Assembly: GCA_001805125.1 (NCBI GenBank) | Contig: MHEF01000064.1 | Coordinates: forward strand, 34,618 to 41,430 | Length of the DNA stretch: 6,813 nucleotides | Direction: 5' to 3' | Source of the DNA: Nitrospirae bacterium RBG_13_39_12 | Lineage (GTDB): Bacteria; Nitrospirota; Thermodesulfovibrionia; Thermodesulfovibrionales; SM23-35 | Shown: piece after piece, positions 1 through 5,041 of the stretch | Layout of the letters: each line of letters opens with the position of its first letter | How positions within the stretch are numbered: the stretch's first letter is position 1 | The notes under the pieces: generated by a model | Seen by the model: only the letters and a program-made list of their open reading frames with translations | What the model was told of the DNA's origin: nothing | Databases searched by the model: none | Program-made: the position numbers and the translations under genes

Positions 1-579
1 TGCCAGTTCAGAACAAGTATCAATTGGTGTCTTCCTTCTCAAACCGGCTATCGCCTTTGCTATCTTTTTTGATAGACGTTCTTCTCCGAACTCCCTTAGT
101 ATTCTTTCTATTTCCTTTTCAGGATATCTGTTCACAACATCCCATGCGGATATCTTCTGATGTTTGTCCATCCGCATATCAAGACGCTTATCAGAAACAA
201 AACTGAAGCCCCTTTCAAGACCCTTCATTTGTAACATAGAAATGCCCAGATCAAATAGTACACCGTCGATCTCTGATATACCCTCTTGATTGAGCAGACT
301 TTCCATATCTGAAAAATTTCCCCTCTTCAAAACAACCCGCCTATCTGAGAGTACTTTTTTTGCCTCATCCAAAGCTTCGTCATCTTTGTCAATACCAATG
401 AGTCTTCCATCAGAATCCATCACCTTCAATATATTTTTTAAATGTCCCCCGCAGCCGACTGTAACATCAACATATACTCCACTATTTTTTGGATTAAGCA
501 TCTCCATCACCTCCTCCAGCATTACCGGCAGGTGAGGAATCCCTACAGTTAATCTCCCCGTGTGAAATGAAGAATACAA
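1..579 (-). CDS. rsmH: 16S rRNA (cytosine-1402-N4)-methyltransferase RsmH, 3' end cut by window edge
   Basis: RsmH (MraW) uses S-adenosylmethionine to methylate N4 of C1402 in the 16S rRNA decoding centre; it is a cytosolic enzyme of about 300 residues, of which roughly 190 are present. Visible family motifs, in order: HLPVMLEEV near the N-terminus; DVTVGCGGHL (SAM-binding glycine loop); GIDKDDEAL (end of the second strand, ribose-binding acid); DGVLFDLGIS followed by LQM (usually DLGVSSxQ); and the RGFSF and LDMRMD blocks. The gene lies downstream of mraZ on the same strand, the standard dcw order, with no terminator between them, so it is probably co-transcribed from the mraZ promoter. The start is uncertain. 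The conserved HLPV segment lies upstream of the first in-frame ATG (522), so I extend to a TTG at 579, the only common alternative start after the in-frame stop TAA. An ATT at 540 is also possible. Identification is firm; the 5' end is not. Confidence 0.93.
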   Translation of the reverse strand, partial: MYSSFHTGRLTVGIPHLPVMLEEVMEMLNPKNSGVYVDVTVGCGGHLKNILKVMDSDGRLIGIDKDDEALDEAKKVLSDRRVVLKRGNFSDMESLLNQEGISEIDGVLFDLGISMLQMKGLERGFSFVSDKRLDMRMDKHQKISAWDVVNRYPEKEIERILREFGEERLSKKIAKAIAGLRRKTPIDTCSELA

Positions 580-640
580 CTCTTAAAATTCAGAATGAAC
601 TGAAACTTTTTTCTAACACGCAATCTGCAATCCTATTTTT

Positions 641-1093
641 TTAAATACCATAAGACGTAAGCTTTCCTTCAATAGATTTTCTATCGACCTTTTCAGGATC
701 AAACAATAGATCCCACTCACTTCTGTCCCATAATTCAATTCTTTCTATTTGACCAGCCATAACAACGTTAGTATTAATATTTGCATCCTCTCTAAGGGCA
801 GCAGGTATCAGAACCCTACCCTGTTTATCCATCTCCATTTCGATAGCTGAGGCAATAACCCTTCTCAAAAAGAATCTGATTGCCTCATCAGATCTTGGCT
901 TTGTACGCACTTGTTCTTGCAGCTTATTCCATTCTTCAAGCGGGTAGACATTAAGGCATTTATCAAACGGGGCGTTTGTAATATACAGTTTTGAGCTATA
1001 ATTGGTTGAAATGATTTCCCTGAAAGGAGCAGGAATGATTATTCTGCCTTTCGAATCAACTGAATAGTAATATTTCCCCGAGAAAGCTGGCAT
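641..1093 (-). CDS. mraZ: Transcriptional regulator MraZ
   Basis: MraZ is a ring-forming DNA-binding protein of the AbrB/SpoVT fold that autoregulates the dcw (division and cell-wall) cluster. The product is 150 residues, close to the usual length of about 145-150. Two tandem half-domains are clear, each with the family DxxxR signature: VDSKGRIIIPAPFRE at about residues 12-26 and MDKQGRVLIPAALRE at about 87-101. An in-frame GTG at 1114 would add seven residues, but it lies inside the operator repeats, only a few bases from the predicted transcription start. The ATG at 1093 follows a GGAGG at 1102-1098 with a rather short 4-nt gap and gives the expected N-terminus, so I chose it. rsmH follows about 60 bp downstream. 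Regulation is probably autorepression through the repeats listed separately. Confidence 0.96.
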   Translation of the reverse strand: MPAFSGKYYYSVDSKGRIIIPAPFREIISTNYSSKLYITNAPFDKCLNVYPLEEWNKLQEQVRTKPRSDEAIRFFLRRVIASAIEMEMDKQGRVLIPAALREDANINTNVVMAGQIERIELWDRSEWDLLFDPEKVDRKSIEGKLTSYGI

Positions 1094-1100
1094 TTTCCCT

Positions 1101-1125
1101 CCACTTTCTACCACTTTCTACCACT
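1101..1125 (-). promoter_or_regulatory. Probable MraZ operator (three 10-bp direct repeats)
   Basis: On the minus strand AGTGG occurs three times with exact 10-bp spacing (CCACT at 1101, 1111 and 1121 on the plus strand); two of the units are the identical 10-mer CCACTTTCTA. Known MraZ sites in E. coli and mycoplasmas are direct repeats of a GTGG- or TGGG-type core at 10-bp spacing, one helical turn, upstream of mraZ. Here the array starts just after the -10 box, covers the predicted transcription start and runs into the GGAGG ribosome binding site, so bound MraZ would block both polymerase and the mRNA start region. The assignment to MraZ is inferred from position and spacing. Confidence 0.8.
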
Positions 1126-1126
1126 A

Positions 1127-1155
1127 AATATAGTCTTGTATAATGCCAATGTCAA
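1127..1155 (-). promoter_or_regulatory. Sigma-70-type promoter of mraZ-rsmH
   Basis: Read on the minus strand, a perfect -35 TTGACA (1155-1150) is separated by exactly 17 bp from a -10 TATATT (1132-1127). Transcription should begin near 1120, inside the first operator repeat, leaving a leader of about 27 nt before the mraZ ATG at 1093. A short T-tract precedes the -35 box and may act as an UP-like element. Confidence 0.85.
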
Positions 1156-1249
1156 GAAAAAAACACAAAAAAACAATAACTTCTATATTCTGTATGCTAT
1201 GAGCTATGCGACTACTATATATAGGATTATTTCTATCGGAACATCTGAA

Positions 1250-1273
1250 AGGTTTTTTCAATTCAAAAAACTT
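1250..1273. repeat. Small AT-rich hairpin
   Basis: AGGTTTTTT (1250-1258) pairs with AAAAAACTT (1265-1273) across a 6-nt loop, with one G-T wobble. It is low in GC and could be an accidental poly-T/poly-A pairing. A weak terminator or flank of the neighbouring palindromic element cannot be excluded. Confidence 0.3.
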
Positions 1274-1292
1274 CAACTGCAATTTTGCAATG

Positions 1293-1307
1293 CTGTTTAC
1301 AAAACAG
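1293..1307. repeat. Short perfect hairpin abutting the palindromic element
   Basis: CTGTTT (1293-1298) and AAACAG (1302-1307) form a perfect 6-bp stem with a 3-nt loop. Its last base is the first base of the long left arm, so the two structures either stack or compete. It may be part of the same element. Confidence 0.4.
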
Positions 1308-1497
1308 TTTAACCCGAAAAATGATAATGCAATTGAATAATGCAGATGTTGAGAATAAATTTATTTTTCGATACCTTAGTGTACCTTTAACTGATGGTAT
1401 AATGATTATTTTTAACCATAAAACAAATAAAAATAATCTCGATAATTTATCGAGTTAAATAAATTTATGAGCAATGTCTGCATTATTCGGGTTAAAC
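1307..1497 (+). repeat. 191-bp cloverleaf-like inverted-repeat element (MITE-like or structured RNA)
   Basis: The two ends are long imperfect inverted repeats: left arm 1307-1366, right arm 1457-1497. The outermost 12 bp (GTTTAACCCGAA and its complement) pair perfectly. A 19-nt bulge present only in the left arm (1319-1337) follows, then 9 perfect pairs, two G-T wobbles, three pairs, a 3x3 purine internal loop (AGA 1352-1354 against GAG 1469-1471) and 12 more perfect pairs. The interior is almost fully used by three hairpins: 1371-1400 (ATACC/GGTAT continuing into TTAGT/ACTGA with one bulged T), 1404-1438 (10-bp perfect GATTATTTTT stem) and 1438-1454 (7-bp CTCGATA stem, 3-nt loop). TTAA lies at both ends (1309-1312, 1492-1495), which would suit a TTAA or TA target duplication. 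It has no open reading frame. It could be a non-autonomous mobile element, a structured RNA, or a DNA cruciform. The strand given is the one whose G-T and G-A positions suit RNA folding. The repeat itself is certain; the interpretation is not. Confidence 0.75.
1395..1403 (+). promoter_or_regulatory. Possible extended -10 promoter motif inside the palindromic element
   Basis: TGGTATAAT is a perfect extended -10 (TG, one base, TATAAT). No good -35 lies upstream; TTAGTG at 1376-1381 with a 16-bp gap is the best. If active, transcription would begin near 1410 and run through two of the internal hairpins toward the HU gene. In AT-rich DNA this motif can arise by chance. Confidence 0.25.
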
Positions 1498-1520
1498 AAA
1501 TACATCTCACCAGATTTATT

Positions 1521-1553
1521 CTGATTAGTTAAAAATTTTGTTATCTAACTCAG
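1521..1553. repeat. Bulged hairpin downstream of the palindromic element
   Basis: CTGA (1521-1524) and GTTA (1528-1531), separated by a TTA bulge, pair with TAACTCAG (1546-1553). A smaller CAGA/TCTG inverted pair sits just upstream (1511-1523) and overlaps it. No T-tract follows, so it is not an obvious terminator. Confidence 0.3.
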
Positions 1554-1640
1554 GTAAACTTCGCAAAATAAATTCTTACATTACTTTTTAGAAATGCAAG
1601 GAATGGTATAAGTTTTTCTATAAAAAGATAAATTTTTGGC

Positions 1641-1669
1641 TTGACAAAAGGATTCCTTCTTGATACTGT
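1641..1669 (+). promoter_or_regulatory. Candidate promoter of the HU gene
   Basis: A perfect -35 TTGACA (1641-1646) is 17 bp from TACTGT (1664-1669), a weak -10 that is helped by an upstream TG (1661-1662) in extended -10 position. An alternative lies slightly downstream: TTGATA (1660-1665), 18 bp, TACTAT (1684-1689). An 11-bp near-palindrome AAGGATTCCTT (1648-1658) sits inside the spacer and a perfect 10-bp palindrome ATAACGTTAT (1671-1680) falls at the predicted transcription start. Both are possible operator sites. Confidence 0.6.
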
Positions 1670-1728
1670 TATAACGTTATTATTACTATACTAATTAATT
1701 CTTTATATATGAAAGGGGGGAAATATAG

Positions 1729-2001
1729 ATGACAAAAGCAGAACTTATTGATAAGATTGCATCGGGGACAGGACTAAGCAAGGCAGATGCATCAAGAGCA
1801 CTAGATTCTACTTTGAACTCATTCAGGTTAGCTCTTAAAAAAGGACAAAAGGTTACACTCGTCGGGTTCGGAACCTTCTCAGTTGTTAAAAGAAAAGCCA
1901 GAAAAGGCCGCAATCCAAGAACCGGCCAGGTTATTTCAATTCCTGCTGCAAAGGTACCAAAGTTTACAGCGGGTAAAGCACTCAAAGACGCAGTAAAATA
2001 A
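1729..2001 (+). CDS. HU-family DNA-binding protein
   Basis: A 90-residue histone-like nucleoid protein of the HU/IHF family, which binds and bends DNA as a dimer and helps organise the chromosome. The helical N-terminal half (residues 1-40) is followed by the beta region with GFGTFSV (about 46-52). The DNA-binding arm carries GRNPRTG (about 60-66), including the Pro that intercalates between base pairs. The C-terminal helix begins with the classic VPKFTAGKALKDAVK. Length and motifs are full-length and intact. The ATG is preceded by a G-rich Shine-Dalgarno run (AAAGGGGGG at 1712-1720) at 8-nt spacing. The unit is closed by a strong terminator immediately downstream, so it is probably a monocistronic, well-expressed gene. 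HU versus an IHF subunit cannot be settled here; the overall style is HU (hup). Confidence 0.96.
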   Translation: MTKAELIDKIASGTGLSKADASRALDSTLNSFRLALKKGQKVTLVGFGTFSVVKRKARKGRNPRTGQVISIPAAKVPKFTAGKALKDAVK

Positions 2002-2017
2002 AAAATAATATTTTTAT

Positions 2018-2054
2018 AAAAAGAAAGGGCAAGAAAAACTTGCCCTTTCTTTTT
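2018..2054 (+). terminator. Rho-independent terminator of the HU gene
   Basis: A perfect 16-bp stem (2018-2033 with 2039-2054) has a GGGCAAG/CTTGCCC core, a 5-nt A loop and a terminal T-run, starting 17 bp after the HU stop codon. Because the stem is flanked by A-runs and T-runs on both sides, it could also act on minus-strand transcripts. Confidence 0.93.
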
Positions 2055-2114
2055 CGGAATCCTTAATTTATTCTTTGGTATTGGTAAACCAGGGAAACAC
2101 AAAGGGAAGGAATT

Positions 2115-2420
2115 ATGCTTGTTGAATTCAGTATTATCCCGATAGGTATTGGCAGCAGTATCGGTGACCAGCTCGCTGAAGTTTTGAAAATAGTCGATTC
2201 AAGCGGACTACCTTACAAAATAAACCCCATGGGCACAGTTATTGAAGGTGAATGGGATGAGATAATAAAGCTCATCAAAAAATGCCACATGACCATGATG
2301 AAATCCGCAGAGAGGACTGTAACAACCATATCCATCGACGACAGAAAAGGAAAACCTGACAGGATAAATCAGAAGGTAAAATCAATAGAAAAAAGGATTG
2401 GAAAATCTCTGAAAAAATAA
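2115..2420 (+). CDS. Thiamine-binding (MTH1187/YkoF, DUF77) family protein
   Basis: A 101-residue cytosolic protein of the MTH1187 family (PF01910). These are small ferredoxin-fold proteins that assemble into tetramers and are described as thiamine-binding; the cellular role of stand-alone members is poorly defined. Recognisable features are the N-terminal strand VEFSIIPIG with the following SIGDQLAEVLKIVDSSGLPYKINPMGTVIEG, and the central EWDEIIKLIKKCH. The Lys-rich C-terminus ends in an IEKRIGK helix. The length is normal for the family. The ATG has a GGAAGG sequence 4 nt upstream. I see no convincing promoter and no TPP riboswitch between the HU terminator and the start, so it may depend on read-through or a weak promoter. 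It converges on the tRNA nucleotidyltransferase gene, with 5 bp between stop codons and no terminator. Confidence 0.88.
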   Translation: MLVEFSIIPIGIGSSIGDQLAEVLKIVDSSGLPYKINPMGTVIEGEWDEIIKLIKKCHMTMMKSAERTVTTISIDDRKGKPDRINQKVKSIEKRIGKSLKK

Positions 2421-2425
2421 CATTG

Positions 2426-5038
2426 CTATTGTTGCTGTTTTGCTTTCGACATTACAAATCTTTCCTCATCTTCTCTGAACTTTAACCTGCCTTTTAATTT
2501 CTCTTCAAGAAGTTCCTTCAGGATTTTTGAATAAACGGGCCCTGGCTTTATCCCAGCTCTTTTCAGGTCATCTCCTTTCATAATTGTCCTTATTTTCCTC
2601 AATTCAGTTAAATACCGGGATATCGCTTTCTTTTTCTGACTGTCCTCGGTTAAAGCCATCATAAACAGGAGTGTCTCAAGCTTAATGCTGCTGAGCATAT
2701 TATATATTTCCACCGGATCATTCACAGGGAGTTTTCCAAGCATAGCCCTCGCCTGAGTCATACTCGTAATAATCATCTCTCTCATCCTTGGTGGGGGTGA
2801 CAACCTTTCCAATACAGCTTTTACATCTTCATCCTTTAATCCGGAAAGCAGAGCCATCAGATACAATATTCCACTGTCGGTCTTTTCTTCAAGGAAGAGC
2901 AGATTAAACCATGATAGTGTATCATGCATTGATTTAAGTATTTCCTCAAGTTCATCATTAAATACAAGGTTTGGATGTATGACCTTTAACAACCCGTAAT
3001 CAGAAAGCTTCTTTAGCGTTTTTACAGGTTCGGTCTCATTAAATGAAAGCAGGAGTTCTTCATAAAGCCGTGAACCTGAAAGCCTGTCGAATAAGTTCAT
3101 CTCTATCGCTGATTTTATAAGATTCTCTGTATGTTTGCTGATCTTAAATCCAAACCTTTCTGAAAACCTGACAGCCCTGAAAGCCCTTGTAGGGTCTTCG
3201 ACAAAACTGATATTATGCAGCACCCGAATTGATTTCTCTCTCAGGTCTCTCTGCCCGCCAAAAAAATCTAAAAGCAGCCCGAAATCCCTCGGGTTCAATT
3301 TTACAGCAAGTGTGTTTATCGTAAAGTCTCTCCTGTAAAGGTCTTTTTTTATCGACGATGTTTCGACTTTTGGAAGGGCTCCGGGCGATTCATAATATTC
3401 TGTTCTCGCTGTTGCCACATCAAGCTTTAACTTGTCAGTAACCACCTGTGCAGTGCCAAATCTATGGTGTGTCCTCACTTTCGCATTCAGTTTTTTACCG
3501 AACACCTTTGCAAACGAAATCCCGTCGCCTTCCACGACTATATCAATGTCGAGATTTTCTTCACCCCGCAAGAGATCCCTTACTGAACCTCCAATTAGAT
3601 AGGCATTAAACCCCAGTTCCTCTGCCACCTCCCCTGAAAGTTTTAGAAGACTATAAATTTCTGAGGGGAACCTCTCCTTAAGCCAGGAAGACAAACTTCT
3701 ACCTAATGGTGGTTTTTCCTTTGTAACTGTTTCTTCTATTTTCCTTCGCCTCAGAAACTCCTCATAAAGTGTGCGCAGCAGATCTGTCCTTGTTATTGCG
3801 CCGATAATTTTTCTGTCTTCCACAACAGGCATAAACCTCTGGTTCCGCTCGATCATCATGGTCTCTATTTCTCTGATAGGTGTATATTTATTTACGGTTA
3901 TTGCGTCTGTCGTTGAGAACTCGATTGCCTTGCTTTTGCTGAAACCGTGATAAAGCGCCTTTTCCACAACCTCACGTGAGATAAGACCGACAAATTTTTC
4001 TTCTTTCACTACCGGCAGCACGTTCACCCCATAACGGGTCATCATAGCCTCCGCATCCCTGATTGAACTTTCCCACTTTATGTTTACGACAGGTCTTGTC
4101 ATGATATCAGAAGCAACCTTGCTGGGCTTAACATTGTTATTAATCAGTCCTGTTAATCTCTCCTCAACAACCTCAAGCGATGCCTCCTTTATTGTTGCTG
4201 AGGCTGCTGTAGGATGCCCCCCTCCACCGAATTCCAGCATAACCTTTGATACATCTAATTCGGGCACCTTGCTTCTCCCAACAATCAATATTTTGCCTTC
4301 CATATCAAGCATTACGATCACCGCGTCAATATCTTCTATTTCCATCATCCTGTGTGCAAGGTGCGCAGCATCTCCAACATAGCCCTCACAGGATGCCTTT
4401 GCAATTTTTATCCTCACGCCATCAACGACCATTTCTTTTGATGACCGGATAAGTTCATTAAGAATATCAAGTTCTTCCATGCTTAGTTCCATTTTCAGGA
4501 AACTGGAAACGATATTGAGATTCGTACCTCTTCTCAGAAGATATGAGACAGCAGACAAGTCCCTTTCTGTTGTTGAGGGGAAAAGAAGACACCCTGTCTC
4601 CTCATAAATGCCAAGGGCAAGTATAGTAGCCTCCATGGGTGTTGGATGTAATCTTCTGCTTTTCAAGATCTCTGTAAATATGGTTGCTGTTGCACCAACA
4701 CGTTCAATCTTCTCGACCTCTCCTCTTATATCACCCTTACTGAACGGATGATGATCGTAAATATGGACTTTGATTTTTTTATTCGAAAGCAGCTTTTCAA
4801 ATAAGCCGATCCTGTTTGGTATTTTTGTATCAACTATAACAAGTTTTGTAACGTTTGAAAGGTCTACATCCTTTATGCGCTTTATATCCACTGGATTAAA
4901 CGCACTAATAAAATCCCTCACTTTCTTTTCCTGAGAGCCGGGGAAGACTAACTGCGCTTCAGGATAAAGCCTCTTTGCAGCAATCATAGAGGCAAAGGCA
5001 TCAAAATCTGCGTTTAAATGAGAGGTTATAATTTCCAC
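2426..5038 (-). CDS. DHH/DHHA1-CBS-tRNA nucleotidyltransferase fusion (CCA-, CC- or A-adding)
   Basis: A 870-residue multidomain enzyme. Residues 1-190 form a DHH phosphoesterase domain: HLNADFDAF at 7-15, VIVD ending at D70, and the DHH triad at 95-97. DHHA1 follows (about 205-295) with GGGGH at 271-275. Two CBS domains occupy about 308-425. The class II nucleotidyltransferase head starts near 475, with GGSVRD at 483-488, the catalytic DID at 497-499, RRDFTIN at 569-575 and EDPTRAFRAVRF at 614-625. A helical tRNA-binding tail completes it. The nucleotidyltransferase part should build or repair tRNA 3' ends. Some bacteria split the job between CC- and A-adding enzymes, and the subtype is not decidable here. 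The fusion resembles large enzymes known from Aquifex and Geobacter-type bacteria. The fourth DHH metal motif reads ETG (147-149) where DTG is usual. The start is GTG, 3 nt after the upstream stop and with no Shine-Dalgarno, which suggests translational coupling. All catalytic motifs of the nucleotidyltransferase are intact. Confidence 0.93.
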   Translation of the reverse strand: MEIITSHLNADFDAFASMIAAKRLYPEAQLVFPGSQEKKVRDFISAFNPVDIKRIKDVDLSNVTKLVIVDTKIPNRIGLFEKLLSNKKIKVHIYDHHPFSKGDIRGEVEKIERVGATATIFTEILKSRRLHPTPMEATILALGIYEETGCLLFPSTTERDLSAVSYLLRRGTNLNIVSSFLKMELSMEELDILNELIRSSKEMVVDGVRIKIAKASCEGYVGDAAHLAHRMMEIEDIDAVIVMLDMEGKILIVGRSKVPELDVSKVMLEFGGGGHPTAASATIKEASLEVVEERLTGLINNNVKPSKVASDIMTRPVVNIKWESSIRDAEAMMTRYGVNVLPVVKEEKFVGLISREVVEKALYHGFSKSKAIEFSTTDAITVNKYTPIREIETMMIERNQRFMPVVEDRKIIGAITRTDLLRTLYEEFLRRRKIEETVTKEKPPLGRSLSSWLKERFPSEIYSLLKLSGEVAEELGFNAYLIGGSVRDLLRGEENLDIDIVVEGDGISFAKVFGKKLNAKVRTHHRFGTAQVVTDKLKLDVATARTEYYESPGALPKVETSSIKKDLYRRDFTINTLAVKLNPRDFGLLLDFFGGQRDLREKSIRVLHNISFVEDPTRAFRAVRFSERFGFKISKHTENLIKSAIEMNLFDRLSGSRLYEELLLSFNETEPVKTLKKLSDYGLLKVIHPNLVFNDELEEILKSMHDTLSWFNLLFLEEKTDSGILYLMALLSGLKDEDVKAVLERLSPPPRMREMIITSMTQARAMLGKLPVNDPVEIYNMLSSIKLETLLFMMALTEDSQKKKAISRYLTELRKIRTIMKGDDLKRAGIKPGPVYSKILKELLEEKLKGRLKFREDEERFVMSKAKQQQ

Positions 5039-5041
5039 AAT

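Larger units (their letters stand above)
1127..1728. other. Gene-free divergent spacer between mraZ and the HU gene
   Basis: About 600 bp without a credible coding region on either strand; all long frames are interrupted and no ribosome site plus open frame was found. The stretch is clearly richer in A and T than the flanking genes. It contains the mraZ promoter at one end, the HU promoter candidates at the other, and between them a dense set of inverted repeats centred on a 191-bp palindromic element (1307-1497), with smaller hairpins on both sides. In 1156-1249 and 1554-1640 I see nothing beyond AT-rich sequence. Confidence 0.8.

Noticed and set aside
24..535. Plus-strand open frames opposite rsmH
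   Set aside because: The minus strand encodes the RsmH SAM-binding and RGFSF/LDMRMD motifs, so these frames are shadows.
589..604. Hairpin TTCAG/CTGAA followed by a few Ts between mraZ and rsmH as a terminator
   Set aside because: The stem is only 5 bp and AT-rich with a short T-run; too weak to call, and the two genes are normally co-transcribed.
1094..1114. GTG start that would lengthen MraZ by seven residues
   Set aside because: It lies within the operator repeats, only about 6 nt from the predicted transcription start, and lacks a ribosome site; ATG at 1093 gives the family N-terminus.
1101..1125. CRISPR-like or tandem-repeat array from the CCACTTTCTA units
   Set aside because: Units are 10 bp with no spacers and sit at the mraZ promoter, as expected for a regulator binding site.
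1371..1454. tRNA gene suggested by the cloverleaf-like fold
   Set aside because: No T-loop GTTCRA sequence, no anticodon arm geometry and no acceptor-stem layout of normal size; the resemblance is only in branching.
1695..2102. Minus-strand open frame of 135 codons opposite the HU gene
   Set aside because: It overlaps the whole HU gene and the terminator, its product resembles no known family, and it has no ribosome site; HU on the plus strand is unambiguous.
2055..2114. TPP riboswitch ahead of the thiamine-binding family gene
   Set aside because: The 60-bp gap is too short and lacks the conserved riboswitch core (CUGAGA-type) sequence.
4080..4452. Two plus-strand open frames opposite the CBS/DHHA1 part of the fusion gene
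   Set aside because: They are antisense shadows of a well-conserved coding region and have no motifs of their own.
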